Assembly (NCBI GenBank): GCA_900469475.1
Contig: UBXG01000002.1
Span: 408,760-472,759, forward strand
Reading direction: 5' to 3'
Source of the DNA: Hyphomicrobiales bacterium
Lineage (GTDB): Bacteria; Pseudomonadota; Alphaproteobacteria; Rhizobiales; Rhizobiaceae
Length of the DNA stretch: 64,000 bases
Below are positions 55,131 to 64,000 of this stretch, piece after piece (the stretch's first letter is position 1; each line of letters opens with the position of its first letter). The position numbers and the translations under genes are program-made. Below the pieces are notes generated by a model. It was not told the origin of the DNA and ran no database searches. It saw nothing but the letters and a program-made list of their open reading frames with translations.

Positions 55131-56650
55131 TCAGGCATGCGCTGCCAGCCGCTCTCCGGCGATGCGATAGGAGATGGCTTCCGCGAGATGGATGCGGCCG
55201 ACGGTGGGTTTATCATCGAGATCGGCGAGCGTTCGAGCGACCTTGAGGATGCGATGATAGCCGCGGGCGGAGAATTTCATCTTCTCGGCAGCATCGCGCA
55301 GCAATTGCAGGCCGGCGGCATCCGGCTCGGCGATGGTTTCGATCATCGCGGTCGAGCAACGGGCGTTGGTGCCGACATCCTTCATGCCGGCTCGTTCGAA
55401 ACGCTCCCGCTGCCGTTCGCGGGCGCGAGCGACACGGAGCGCTACATCAGCACTGCTTTCCGAGGCTGTCGGCCGGATGAGGTCGGCGGCGGAGACTGCC
55501 GGTACGTCTATGCGGATATCGATGCGATCGAGCAATGGACCGGAAATACGGCCCTGATAATCTGAAGCGCAGCGCGGCCCACGGGCGCAGGTGTGGCCCG
55601 GTTCGCCGGCCATGCCGCAGCGGCATGGGTTCATCGCTGCTACAAGCTGAATGCCGGCCGGGTAGGAAACTCGATGGTTTGCTCTCGCAATGACGCATTC
55701 GCCGGTTTCGAGAGGCTGGCGCAACGCATCGAGCGCCTGCGGCGAAAACTCCGGTAGTTCGTCGAGGAACAGAATGCCGTGATGGGCCAGCGACACCTCG
55801 CCGGGCCTCGCACGCAGACCGCCGCCATGGTCGTCGAATGATGCGGCGCGCGATAGGGCCGCCGATCGGAGAGCTTGCCGCCCGAAAGCTGGCCGGCGAT
55901 CGAATGGATCATCGACACCTCCAACAGCTCGTTCGTCGACAGGGGCGGCAGGATCGACGGCAGGCGCGAGGCGAGCATCGACTTGCCGGAGCCGGGCGGT
56001 CCAACGAAAAGTAGATTGTGGCCGCCCGCGGCTGCGACTTCCAGGGCGCGCTTGGCGCTCTCCTGCCCCTTGATGTCTGCAAGATCCGGCAGGTTGGTCA
56101 CACCCGCGCGCACGGAGGGTTCCGGGCGCGACAAGACCTGCGTGCCGCGAAAATGGTTCGCGAGCGCGATCAGGCTGCGCGGCGCCAGAATATCGATCTC
56201 CCTGCCAGCCCAGGCGGCTTCCGATCCGCTCTCGGCCGGGCAGATCAGCCCCTTGCCCATGGCATTGGCGGCGATCGCTGCGGGAAGCGCGCCGGCAACG
56301 GGCGCGATCGTGCCGTCGAGGTTGAGTTCGCCGATAACGGTATAGGATGACAAAGCATCTGCGGGGATCGCACCGAGCGCCGCCATCAGGCCGAGCGCGA
56401 TCGCAAGGTCGAAGTGACTGCCCTCCTTGGGCAGGTCCGCCGGCGCGAGATTGACGGTGACTTTCTTCGGCGGCAAGGCAAGGCCGGAGGCGTGCAATGC
56501 CGCCTGCACCCGCTCCCGGCTCTCGGCCACCGCCTTGTCCGGCAGACCGACGATGTGCATCAGCACCTTGCCGGGCGCGATCATTACCTGAACTTCGACG
56601 GGTACGCCCTCAATGCCCTGAAACGCAACCGTACTGACGCGCGCTACCAT
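55131..56650 (-). pseudogene. comM: YifB/ComM-family Mg-chelatase-like AAA ATPase, frameshifted
   Basis: The intact protein would be about 510 residues, a hexameric branch-migration helicase used in natural transformation. The N-terminal part (from 56650) has the ChlI-type domain and Walker A GPPGSGKSMLA, and stays in frame to APHHSTTMAA. The remaining part, in a different frame (to 55131), resumes with GGLRARPGEVSLAHHGILFLDELPEF, holding Walker B. Relatives read ALVGGGLR at the join, so about 13 bases seem lost near 55825-55832. Either half alone would be non-functional. A sequencing error is possible but less likely than a real deletion of that size. Confidence 0.85.
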
Positions 56651-56843
56651 GCCCTATTCCCCTGTCGCCGAACCCGTTTGCCGTTACGTGCCCCGAGCAG
56701 CAAACTTCGGGTTGCAATCTGGCATAAGACGAGGAATGAAACAAGAACAATAAACGAACAAAAACTTCACCCAGGCACGTCGAAACTATCGACATGCCCG
56801 GCTAAATATGATCGTTCAGTTGGAAGCGTGGGGAAACTGCCGA

Positions 56844-57791
56844 TCAGGCCCGCTTGGCTTCGATCGCATCCCAGAGCAGGCTGGCGATATCGGCGCCGCC
56901 GAAGCGCTTGACTTCGCGGATGCCGGTTGGCGACGTCACGTTGATCTCGGTCATATAGTCGCCGATGACATCGATGCCAACGAGCAGGAAGCCGCGCTCC
57001 TTCAGGGCCGGTCCGATGCGGGCGCAGATTTCCTTTTCGCGCGCCGTCAGCTCGGTCGCTTCGGCGCGGCCGCCGACATGCATGTTGGAGCGGGCATCAT
57101 GCTCGGCTGGCACGCGGTTGATCGCGCCGACTGGTTCGCCATCGACAAGAATGATGCGCTTGTCGCCCTTGCGAACATCGGGCAGATATTGCTGGGCGAT
57201 GAACGGCTCGCGGAAGAGCTGTCCGAACATTTCGAGAAGAGACGAGAGATTGCGGTCGTCGCGGGTCGAATGAAAGACGCCGGCGCCGCCATTGCCATAG
57301 AGCGGCTTCAGGATGATATCGCCCATCTCATCGCGGAAGCGGCGGATTTCAGCCGGATCGCGGGTGATCAGCGTCTTCGGCATGAGATCGGCGAATTCGG
57401 TGACGAAGATCTTTTCCGGCGAATTGCGCACCCAGGCCGGGTCATTGACGACAAGCGTCTTCGGGTGGATGCGCTCGAGCAGATGCGTCGAGGTGATATA
57501 GGCCATGTCGAAGGGCGGGTCCTGCCGCAGCAGCACCACGTCCATCGTCGAGAGATCGACGCGCTCCGGCTCGCCGAGCTCGAAGTGATCGCCCTTGACG
57601 TCGCGCAGGATCATCGGCTCGACGGAGGCATAGATCTTGCCGTCGCGCATACTCAGCCGCTCCGGCGTATAGTGGAAAAGCTTGTAGCCGCGGTTCTGCG
57701 CCTCGAGGCTCATGGCGAAGGTCGAGTCGCCCGCAATGTTAATGCTTCGGACATGGTCCATCTGGACCGCAACATTCTTGATACCAGCCAT
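56844..57791 (-). CDS. gshB: Glutathione synthetase
   Basis: A 315-residue ATP-grasp ligase that adds glycine to gamma-glutamylcysteine. Start [18 protein letters not shown] with family motifs [49 protein letters not shown] (in parts) and the C-terminal [13 protein letters not shown] chose the ATG at 57791; the longer start at 57848 adds 19 unconserved residues. Located 193 bp upstream of the comM remnant; rsmI and yraN, common partners of gshB, lie 1.8 kb upstream. Confidence 0.96.
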   Translation of the reverse strand: MAGIKNVAVQMDHVRSINIAGDSTFAMSLEAQNRGYKLFHYTPERLSMRDGKIYASVEPMILRDVKGDHFELGEPERVDLSTMDVVLLRQDPPFDMAYITSTHLLERIHPKTLVVNDPAWVRNSPEKIFVTEFADLMPKTLITRDPAEIRRFRDEMGDIILKPLYGNGGAGVFHSTRDDRNLSSLLEMFGQLFREPFIAQQYLPDVRKGDKRIILVDGEPVGAINRVPAEHDARSNMHVGGRAEATELTAREKEICARIGPALKERGFLLVGIDVIGDYMTEINVTSPTGIREVKRFGGADIASLLWDAIEAKRA

Positions 57792-57883
57792 AGTCAGCCC
57801 TCGCTCGGATTTGCGGACAGATGTAGGTCGGCCCGCATCCAAACGCAACGGCTATTCAAGGGCTTCCGCCAAGGTGGCCCTGC

Positions 57884-58387
57884 TTAGGCAGCAAGGCCCT
57901 GTGTGTTGCCCTGGCGGACGAGGTTGCGCAGGCGATACGCCATGGTCAAAGGCTTCGGGAATGGCTTGCGCAAGAAAGCGACTTTGCGCAGGTAACGGTC
58001 GATGCGCCATGTCGCCCAGGTGCCCCCGGCAAAATAGGCGACATCGCCGGCATGCAGCGTACGCTCGACGCCGTCTTCCGTCGTAATGTGTACCTCACCC
58101 TCAAGGATCATGACGGTTTCGTCCCAGCCGAAATACCAGCGGAACTCACCCGCCGTGCAATCCCACAGCGCGGTCATGGCGGCATCATCCTGCCCGCGCG
58201 AATGCTCGGCGATGCGGGCAACGGGATTGCCCGACAAAACCCAGGATGGCTCGATCGGCGACGGCTTCATTTCCATCTCGCCACTGGCGCCTGCCACGAA
58301 GCTCTTCGACTGCGGCATCGCGAGGACAACTGGCGCGGCACGGGTGGCAAAGGCCGCCATGCTCGCCAACATTAATTTCAAGACCAT
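57884..58387 (-). CDS. Cupin-domain protein (DUF861/Cupin_3 type)
   Basis: About 167 residues. A hydrophobic N-terminus (MVLKLMLASMAAFATRAAPV) may be a signal or anchor. The single cupin contains WDCTAGEFRWYFGWDETVMILEGEVHITTEDG and HAGDVAYFAGGTWATWRI, the (S)-ureidoglycine aminohydrolase-like Cupin_3 pattern, with Trp-rich strands. No enzyme activity can be assigned. It is a single gene between gshB and the EEP-family gene. Confidence 0.78.
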   Translation of the reverse strand: MVLKLMLASMAAFATRAAPVVLAMPQSKSFVAGASGEMEMKPSPIEPSWVLSGNPVARIAEHSRGQDDAAMTALWDCTAGEFRWYFGWDETVMILEGEVHITTEDGVERTLHAGDVAYFAGGTWATWRIDRYLRKVAFLRKPFPKPLTMAYRLRNLVRQGNTQGLAA

Positions 58388-58485
58388 GCAATCCCCCAAA
58401 ATTCCATGAGCGTCTGCGATCTCATCGCATGGAACGGGTAACGGCAAAGTTCATGAAACCAAGTGCATTTTAACGATTGCAGCGA

Positions 58486-59481
58486 TCAGGCGGAAAAACC
58501 CCCGATTGTGCAGACGACCATATCGTGGTCGGAGAGCGGCTTGCCCTCACCATTGAGAGAAGACACGAGATGGCTTTCGCCGATCTTCAGCCCGCGGGTG
58601 ATGAACCAGTCGAGCTTCATGGTACGATCGGGGAAACGTGTGATCAGGCTCGGGCGCGTGCTTGTCTGATCGAGCGGGCCGCCATGGCACTCGAAGCCTC
58701 GGCCTTCGGCCATGGCGAATAGCGTATCCGTCGAATAATCGCCGCCGGTGTGGTTGCCGGTGTTGAGATCGCCGCCGATCAGGATCGGCAGGTTAGGCGC
58801 GAAGGCCTCGACCTCATCGATCAATGCCGCCAACTGTCGCTCGCGATAGGCAGCGGTTGCGACGCTTTCGAGGTGAACCGAAACCGCGACCATGGGACCC
58901 GCCTCTGTCTCGACGATGGCGCCGACGGCGCAGCGATCGCCGATGCGCGGCTGCTCGTTGCTGTCGTTGAACCAGACGGCCTCGCCGGGCAGACGGATCA
59001 TGAAAGCATCCTTCAGAGCGACGGAGGCCATCAGGGCGTTGCCGTGAAAGCCCTTCTCATTAAAATCGTCGTGGCAGTAGGAGCGCTCGATTTCCGAGCC
59101 AAGACTGAGTTCGAGAAACTCGACACCATAGGCATGATTCATGTCGAGTTCGCCGGCGATGATCGCGGTCGCGTCGCGCTGTTCGGTGCGGGCCATGCCC
59201 AGATCCATTTCCGACAGCAGGATCAGCGGCGCACCGGTTTCCCGCAGCTTGGCCGCACTCTCCTCGGGAAACAGGCAGCGCTCAAGATTCCAGGCCGCGA
59301 CGGTAAGGGGGAAGGACAGAACCTCGATCCTGGCGCCCGTCCCGCCGACGCGCACCGTATTCAGGCAGGCGAGCGACGCAAGCTTTTCGGCGTGAACGGC
59401 CGGGGTCTTTTCAAGCGAAAGGAAGCTCTTTCGCTCTTCCTGCGATGGTACGGTGAAGGCGGAGACGGTGTTGCGGATCAT
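58486..59481 (-). CDS. Endonuclease/exonuclease/phosphatase-fold protein
   Basis: 331 residues of the EEP superfamily (DNase I/AP endonuclease/phosphatase fold). Catalytic elements: VAAWNLERCLFP (Asn), LLSEMDLGM (Glu), VAVSVHLESVA (His), PILIGGDLNTGNH (Asp-x-Asn), and the C-terminal LSDHDMVVCTIGG (Asp-His). The site is complete, so a metal-dependent hydrolase is expected. The substrate, whether nucleic acid, phospholipid or inositol phosphate, is not evident. No signal peptide is clear. Confidence 0.82.
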   Translation of the reverse strand: MIRNTVSAFTVPSQEERKSFLSLEKTPAVHAEKLASLACLNTVRVGGTGARIEVLSFPLTVAAWNLERCLFPEESAAKLRETGAPLILLSEMDLGMARTEQRDATAIIAGELDMNHAYGVEFLELSLGSEIERSYCHDDFNEKGFHGNALMASVALKDAFMIRLPGEAVWFNDSNEQPRIGDRCAVGAIVETEAGPMVAVSVHLESVATAAYRERQLAALIDEVEAFAPNLPILIGGDLNTGNHTGGDYSTDTLFAMAEGRGFECHGGPLDQTSTRPSLITRFPDRTMKLDWFITRGLKIGESHLVSSLNGEGKPLSDHDMVVCTIGGFSA

Positions 59482-59583
59482 GATAGGGCCTGTCGAACTG
59501 AAATAAGGAGCGCGCGCAGAGAAATCGCAGGCGCTGGTCGCCCGGCAATAGGCTGATTTTGTGACGGTCTTGTAACGCCGCGC

Positions 59584-59964
59584 TCAAAACGCATCGGGAA
59601 AATGCTGCGGCCAGCGACCGGGGAGCATGGCGACGATGTCGTAGCGTTGCGAGAGACGGGCGAAATCCGGTTGCCGCGCGAGCCAGAGATCGCTCGCAGC
59701 ACGAATGCGGTTTTGCGAAGAGAAGGAAACCGCGTCGATCGCCTCCTGCGCGCCACGCCGCGACTTGACCTCGACGAAGACGGCGAGATCGCCCTTACGG
59801 GCGACGATATCGATTTCACCGAGCTTGGTGCGGTGGCGGATCGCCAGGATGCGATAGCCCTTGAGCATCAGGAAGGCGGCGGCGAGATATTCGGCAACAT
59901 GGCCGCGACGCCAGGCCTTTTGCCGCTTCAGCTTCTCGCCGGACCCGGGCTTCGTATCAGCCAT
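59584..59964 (-). CDS. yraN: YraN-family endonuclease-like protein (UPF0102)
   Basis: 126 residues with the restriction-endonuclease-like core: AEYLAAAFLMLKGYRILAIRHRTKLGEIDIVARKGDLAVFVEVKSR in order, where GEIDIVA and EVK supply the Glu/Asp-ExK metal site. The biological role is unsettled. It overlaps rsmI by 8 bp; the rsmI-yraN-gshB neighbourhood is conserved in alphaproteobacteria. Confidence 0.92.
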   Translation of the reverse strand: MADTKPGSGEKLKRQKAWRRGHVAEYLAAAFLMLKGYRILAIRHRTKLGEIDIVARKGDLAVFVEVKSRRGAQEAIDAVSFSSQNRIRAASDLWLARQPDFARLSQRYDIVAMLPGRWPQHFPDAF

Positions 59965-60865
59965 GGCGCTCCTTCATGTCGAGCAGGCGCTGGTAAAGCT
60001 CCTTACGCGGGAGGCCGGTGAGGCGCGCAGCTTCGGTCGCGGCCTTGGCGGTCGGCATCGTCCCTGAGAGATCGGCCAGAATGGCATCGACATCTGCTTC
60101 GGCCGTCACGCTTTCCGCCGGCGGGCCGACGAGCCAGACGATCTCACCCTTCACATTGTCGACCGCGTCATAGAATGACGCGAGTTCGGACAGTGTGCCG
60201 CGACGGAATTCCTCGAAGGTTTTCGTCAGCTCGCGGCAGACGGCGCCGGCACGCTCGCCCCCCAGCACATCGGCAGCGGCGGCAAGAGTCGCAGCGATGC
60301 GATGCGGCGATTCAAAGAAGATGAGAGTTGCGGGGATGCCTGCCAACTCGGCCAGCCGATCGCGCCGGCCCTTGTCCTTGGCGGGCAGGAAACCGGCAAA
60401 GAAGAAGGCGTCGTTGGGCAGGCCGGAGCCGACGAGGGCCGCAAGCGGTGCGGAGGCGCCGGGAATGGGAACGACCTTGTATCCCGCCTCGATCGCCTGC
60501 GCCGCAAGCCGGTAGCCGGGATCGGAGACGAGCGGGGTGCCGGCATCCGATACCAGCGCGACCGATCGGCCAGCTTCCAGAGCTTGCAGCAGCCGGGGGC
60601 CTGCCTCATCGGCATTGTATTCGTGATAGGCATAGGGCTTGTTCTGGATGCCATAGCGGTCGAGCAGGACGCGGGTGACACGCGTATCCTCGCAGGCCAG
60701 CACATCAGCGCCGGCCAGCGTTTCCAGCGCCCTCAGAGTAATGTCGCCGAGATTGCCGATCGGCGTCGCGACGAGATAGAGCGCCGGTTCGAGAGGACGG
60801 GCCGGGATCTGATTGTTGTGCAGGCGGAAACTGCGTGTCCCGCCGCCTGATTGCTCTTCGTTCAT
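59957..60865 (-). CDS. rsmI: 16S rRNA (cytidine(1402)-2'-O)-methyltransferase
   Basis: 302 residues of the tetrapyrrole-methylase fold that methylates the ribose of C1402 in the ribosomal P site. Motifs: PALYLVATPIGNLGDITLRALETL, ACEDTRVTRVLLDRYGI, ALVSDAGTPLVSDPGYRLAAQAI, FAGFLPAKDKGR and ESPHRIAATL. Divergent from dnaN across 252 bp. Confidence 0.97.
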   Translation of the reverse strand: MNEEQSGGGTRSFRLHNNQIPARPLEPALYLVATPIGNLGDITLRALETLAGADVLACEDTRVTRVLLDRYGIQNKPYAYHEYNADEAGPRLLQALEAGRSVALVSDAGTPLVSDPGYRLAAQAIEAGYKVVPIPGASAPLAALVGSGLPNDAFFFAGFLPAKDKGRRDRLAELAGIPATLIFFESPHRIAATLAAAADVLGGERAGAVCRELTKTFEEFRRGTLSELASFYDAVDNVKGEIVWLVGPPAESVTAEADVDAILADLSGTMPTAKAATEAARLTGLPRKELYQRLLDMKERHG

Positions 60866-61117
60866 GCCGGTCCTGAATTCACTTGGGATAAGCAGCCTTT
60901 ATGGGCGAGGCGCGCACGGACGGCAAGAGCGGTGCAATTCTTGTGGAGCATTGCCGACGAAATGGCGAATTGGCGCCCGACAAATCGCCTATGCCTCTTG
61001 CATTCGGATGGAGAAGTCTGCCAAGTTGCCTGTCCAATCTTTCGGGCCTTGTCCGAAAACATGTCGCTCGGGCGCCTCGGGCCGCCCGGCAAGTCACGGT
61101 CGAAAGCGGTAGCATCC

Positions 61118-62236
61118 ATGCGTATTACAATAGAGCGGTCGAACCTCCTGAAGTCGCTGAACCACGTGCATCGCGTGGTCGAGCGTCGCAACACGATCCC
61201 GATCCTGTCCAACGTGCTGCTCAAAGCCGACGGCACGAACCTCGACATGAAGGCGACCGACCTCGATCTCGAAATCACCGAGGCAACGCCCGCCAATGTC
61301 GAACAGGCCGGCGCCACCACGGTTCCCGCGCATTTGCTTTACGACATCGTGCGCAAGCTTCCCGATGGTTCGGAAGTGCTTCTCGCCACCAATCCCGACG
61401 GCAGCTCGATGACGGTCGCTTCCGGCCGATCGAAGTTCTCGCTTCAGTGCCTGCCGGAATCCGATTTCCCCGATCTCACCGCCGGTAGCTTCAGCCATTC
61501 CTTCAAGCTGAAGGCGTCCGATCTGAAGATGCTGATCGACCGCACGCAGTTTGCGATCTCCACCGAGGAGACGCGTTATTACCTCAATGGCATCTTCTTC
61601 CACACGATCGAAAGCGGCGGCGACCTGAAGCTCCGGGCTGTCGCCACCGACGGCCATCGTCTGGCGCGCGCCGATGTCAGTGCGCCTTCCGGCTCCGAAG
61701 GCATGCCTGGGATCATCATCCCGCGCAAGACTGTGGGAGAACTGCAGAAGCTCGTGGACACGCCGGACGCGATGGTCACCGTCGAAGTCTCCGACGCCAA
61801 GATCCGCCTGACGATCGGCTCGATCGTCATGACCTCGAAGCTGATCGACGGTACTTTCCCGGACTATCAGCGCGTTATTCCAGCCAACAACGACAAGGAA
61901 ATGCGGGTCGATTGCGAGACTTTCGCCCAGGCCGTCGACCGTGTATCGACGATCTCTTCGGAGCGTGGCCGCGCCGTGAAGCTGGCACTGTCTGACGGCC
62001 AGCTGCTGCTGACCGTCAACAACCCGGATTCGGGAAGCGCGACGGAAGAAGTTGCCGTCGGCTATGAGATGGACCCGATGGAAATCGGCTTCAACGCCAA
62101 GTACCTGCTCGACATTACCGCACAGCTTTCCGGCGATGCAGCCATATTCCTGCTGGCCGATGCCGGCTCGCCGACGCTCATTCGCGACACGGCCGGCGAC
62201 GACGCGCTTTATGTGCTGATGCCGATGCGCGTGTAG
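61118..62236 (+). CDS. dnaN: DNA polymerase III subunit beta (sliding clamp)
   Basis: A 372-residue clamp with three repeated domains. Start MRITIERSNLLKSLNHVHRV; conserved NTIPILSNVLLKA, LRAVATDGHRLARADV in domain 2, and the C-terminal DDALYVLMPMRV. The ATG at 61118 gives the family length, although the frame is open upstream to 60851. The ribosome site is weak. It is 44 kb from dnaA, so the dnaA-dnaN pairing of many bacteria is absent, as in other rhizobia. Confidence 0.97.
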   Translation: MRITIERSNLLKSLNHVHRVVERRNTIPILSNVLLKADGTNLDMKATDLDLEITEATPANVEQAGATTVPAHLLYDIVRKLPDGSEVLLATNPDGSSMTVASGRSKFSLQCLPESDFPDLTAGSFSHSFKLKASDLKMLIDRTQFAISTEETRYYLNGIFFHTIESGGDLKLRAVATDGHRLARADVSAPSGSEGMPGIIIPRKTVGELQKLVDTPDAMVTVEVSDAKIRLTIGSIVMTSKLIDGTFPDYQRVIPANNDKEMRVDCETFAQAVDRVSTISSERGRAVKLALSDGQLLLTVNNPDSGSATEEVAVGYEMDPMEIGFNAKYLLDITAQLSGDAAIFLLADAGSPTLIRDTAGDDALYVLMPMRV

Positions 62237-62283
62237 AGCACGATGCCGAAAAGTGTGAGCGGTTTTCGGACGATATCATGCTC
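62236..62283. repeat. Dispersed rhizobial palindromic repeat
   Basis: An imperfect palindrome starting at the last base of the dnaN stop: outer arms GAGCACGAT../..ATCATGCTC, inner stem CCGAAAA (62246-62252)/TTTTCGG (62263-62269). I recognise this as one of the most frequent intergenic palindromes in Rhizobium genomes. Confidence 0.65.
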
Positions 62284-62297
62284 CACTTCTTTGATTT

Positions 62298-62324
62298 TAG
62301 AGCCGGATGTCTCATCCGGCTCTA
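62298..62324. repeat. 12-bp perfect hairpin after dnaN
   Basis: TAGAGCCGGATG (62298-62309) and CATCCGGCTCTA (62313-62324) surround a TCT loop. No T run follows, so by itself it is not a standard terminator; it may block 3' exonucleases. Confidence 0.6.
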
Positions 62325-62332
62325 GGGAAACC

Positions 62333-62372
62333 AAAGCGCCCTTTCTGCGTTTATCCAATGCAAGGGCGCTTT
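62333..62372 (+). terminator. dnaN terminator
   Basis: AAAGCGCCCTT (62333-62343) and AAGGGCGCTTT (62362-62372) form an 11-bp stem with an 18-base loop, followed by TATTTGG. It separates dnaN from pmtA. Confidence 0.7.
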
Positions 62373-62484
62373 TATTTGGTCTTTTGTCGATTGCGACATT
62401 TTCTCTTGTTATTGCGTCATTCGGTTGCAAGATCTAGAGAAGCAATATGTAAGTCGCGACGGTAACATCTGATGGGGGGAGAGC

Positions 62485-63078
62485 ATGGTGCTGCGTCTCA
62501 AGGAACGGCTGGGCAAGAAATTCGATGAGGAGATTCGCTTCTTCAAAGGCATGATGCAGGGACCCAAGACCGTGGGGTCGATCGTTCCTACTTCGTCGAT
62601 TACGGCTCGCAAGATGGCTGGCGTCATCAACACGCAATCAGGGCTGCCCGTGCTGGAGCTTGGGCCGGGAACAGGCGCGATCACCAAGGCGATCCTCGGA
62701 CGCGGCGTCGAGCCGCAAAATCTCGTTGCCATCGAATATTCCACCGATTTCTACAATCATCTCGTCCGCCGTTATCCCGGCGTCAACTTCATCAATGGGG
62801 ACGCCTTCGATCTCGATAAAACGCTGGGCGTGCTGCGCGGCCAGACCTTCGATTCCGTCGTCTCGGGCATTCCCCTTCTCAATTTCCCGATGAAGGCGCG
62901 CGTCGCGCTTCTCGAGAGCCTGCTGGATCGCATCCCGCCCGGTCGCCCGGTGGTGCAGATTTCCTACGGCCCGGTCTCGCCGATCATCGCCAAGCCGGAT
63001 CGCTATCATATCCGGCATTACGACTTTATCGTCCGCAATATTCCGCCGGCCCAGCTCTGGGTCTATAGCCGCGGCTGA
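62485..63078 (+). CDS. pmtA: Phosphatidylethanolamine/phospholipid N-methyltransferase
   Basis: A 197-residue PmtA of the rhizobial type, methylating phosphatidylethanolamine to phosphatidylcholine with SAM. The N-terminal amphipathic RLKERLGKKFDEEIRFFKG is the membrane-binding helix, and GPKTVGSIVPTSS follows. The SAM motif is LELGPGTGAIT (58-66). Phosphatidylcholine is needed for normal growth and symbiosis in rhizobia. It lies 19 bp before a phosphatase gene. Confidence 0.92.
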   Translation: MVLRLKERLGKKFDEEIRFFKGMMQGPKTVGSIVPTSSITARKMAGVINTQSGLPVLELGPGTGAITKAILGRGVEPQNLVAIEYSTDFYNHLVRRYPGVNFINGDAFDLDKTLGVLRGQTFDSVVSGIPLLNFPMKARVALLESLLDRIPPGRPVVQISYGPVSPIIAKPDRYHIRHYDFIVRNIPPAQLWVYSRG

Positions 63079-63097
63079 GACAATCGCTGGGAAATCC

Positions 63098-63685
63098 ATG
63101 TACGCTCTTTATGTTACGCACCCACAGGTGCGGATCGACCCGAATGTGCCGGTGCCGGAGTGGGGCTTGTCCGACATTGGCGCCGAGCGGGCGCGGCTGG
63201 CTGCGAGCCGGCCCTGGGCTGGCAAGCTCGGCCTGATCGTCTCCAGCGGCGAGCGCAAGGCAATCGAAACGGCCGAGGCCTTGGCAGCGGCAAGCGGCGC
63301 ACCGATCGAGGCCATCGAAGCCATGCATGAAAACGATCGCAGCGCCACAGGTTTTCTGCCGCCGCCGGAGTTCGAAAAAGCGGCGGACTGGTTCTTTGCC
63401 AATCCGCATGAGAGCTTCAAGGGCTGGGAACGCGCTATCGACGCGCAGGCGAGAATCGTCTCCAATGTCGAGGCCGTTCTTGCGCGCCACGATCCGAAAG
63501 TGCCGATCGCCTTCGTCGGCCATGGCGGCGTCGGCACGCTGCTGAAATGCCATCTGGAGGGGAAGCCGATCGCGCGGCAAGGCGATCAGCCGCCGGGCGG
63601 CGGCAATCTTTTCTGTTTCGATCTTGCGAAGCGCGCCGTCTCATGCGACTGGACACCCATGGAAGACCGGATGGGATGGGCTTGA
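63098..63685 (+). CDS. Histidine phosphatase family protein with altered RHG motif
   Basis: 195 residues of the phosphoglycerate-mutase fold. The catalytic His8 is present, but the usual Arg-His-Gly reads Thr7-His8-Pro9-Gln10 (YVTHPQV). Other active-site elements remain: [14 protein letters not shown] (SxxxRxxxTA-like) and [11 protein letters not shown] (second His). The altered motif suggests either a changed substrate or low activity. It is between pmtA and pyrF and starts 19 bp after pmtA. Confidence 0.8.
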   Translation: MYALYVTHPQVRIDPNVPVPEWGLSDIGAERARLAASRPWAGKLGLIVSSGERKAIETAEALAAASGAPIEAIEAMHENDRSATGFLPPPEFEKAADWFFANPHESFKGWERAIDAQARIVSNVEAVLARHDPKVPIAFVGHGGVGTLLKCHLEGKPIARQGDQPPGGGNLFCFDLAKRAVSCDWTPMEDRMGWA

Positions 63686-63686
63686 T

Positions 63687-64000
63687 ATGACCGCACGCGA
63701 CCGCTTGATCGTTGGACTGGATGTTCCAAACCTTCACGAGGCCGAAAAAGTGGTCGGCGCCCTCGGTGATGACATCCTCTATTACAAGATCGGCTATCAG
63801 CTCGCCTTTGCCGGCGGCCTGGAATTCGCCCGCGATCTCGCCGCCAGCGGCAAGAAGATCTTCCTCGACATGAAGCTGCTCGACATCGACAATACGGTGG
63901 CCTCCGGCGTGGAGAATATCGTCAAGATGGGCATGTCGATGCTGACGCTGCACGCCTATCCGAAAGCCATGAAGGCGGCTGTCGAAGCGGCCAAGGGCTC
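63687..64000 (+). CDS. pyrF: Orotidine 5'-phosphate decarboxylase, cut by window end
   Basis: The first about 104 residues of a roughly 235-residue enzyme that decarboxylates OMP to UMP. Start [19 protein letters not shown]; catalytic motif [13 protein letters not shown] (the Asp-x-Lys-x-x-Asp array) and [14 protein letters not shown] follow. The gene runs off the right edge. The ATG follows the phosphatase stop by one base (TGATATG), so the genes are coupled. Confidence 0.95.
   Translation, partial: MTARDRLIVGLDVPNLHEAEKVVGALGDDILYYKIGYQLAFAGGLEFARDLAASGKKIFLDMKLLDIDNTVASGVENIVKMGMSMLTLHAYPKAMKAAVEAAKG

Overview
The window is chromosomal DNA from a Rhizobium-type alphaproteobacterium (Rhizobiaceae). 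The evidence is: a high-GC core-gene order typical of rhizobia (ihfB-sppA; lptC-lptA-lptB-rpoN-hpf-ptsN; mutM-echA-rpsT-dnaA; ubiE-ubiB), a rhizobial PmtA phospholipid methyltransferase, choline sulfatase, trehalose synthesis genes, and dispersed rhizobial intergenic palindromes. Most of the window is housekeeping, with short accessory islands of transporters, LysR regulators and stress genes.

Layout. 0.1-1.4 kb: ihfB and sppA (minus). 1.7-7.0 kb: LPS export genes, rpoN, ribosome hibernation factor and ptsN, ending at a strong bidirectional terminator against grpE. 8-12.8 kb: a GFA-family protein, hrcA, and the run rph-VOC-rdgB-hemW. 12.9-14.9 kb: a DMT exporter/LysR pair. 15-19.6 kb: dnaA, rpsT, echA and mutM (minus), with a striking cluster of GANTC methylation sites between rpsT and dnaA. 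19.7-22.1 kb: ubiE and ubiB.

22.3-29.9 kb is the most interesting part. It is a same-strand catabolic cluster: a histidine/phenylalanine ammonia-lyase homologue without the MIO-forming Ala-Ser-Gly triad, a hydantoinase-type amidohydrolase, an N-carbamoyl-amino-acid/allantoate hydrolase, a DUF917 protein (family now linked to S-methyl-thiohydantoin desulfuration), a TfoX-N protein, and a urocanase homologue lacking the usual active-site Cys. Together they read as a pathway that strips trimethylamine from a histidine-derived betaine (ergothioneine or a derivative, or hercynine), hydrates the resulting urocanate analogue, desulfurises the thiohydantoin, and opens it through N-carbamoyl-glutamate to glutamate. 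Two or three palindromes upstream may be its operator. The assignment is inferred from family combination and missing catalytic residues.

30-46 kb holds accessory genes: a methyltransferase, a vapBC toxin-antitoxin pair, an ArsR/SRPBCC/GFA set, an MFS transporter and several LysR genes, an SDR, coaBC, a class II glutamine amidotransferase, a 24-codon ORF with its own terminator, otsB-otsA, betC with a LysR regulator, and trmO. 46-64 kb: a metal/siderophore binding protein, prfC, dut, an acetyltransferase, Lrp, exporters, cysK, a frameshifted comM/yifB, gshB, a cupin, an endonuclease/phosphatase-fold protein, yraN-rsmI, dnaN, pmtA, a phosphatase and the start of pyrF. No rRNA, tRNA, CRISPR array, insertion sequence or prophage was seen.
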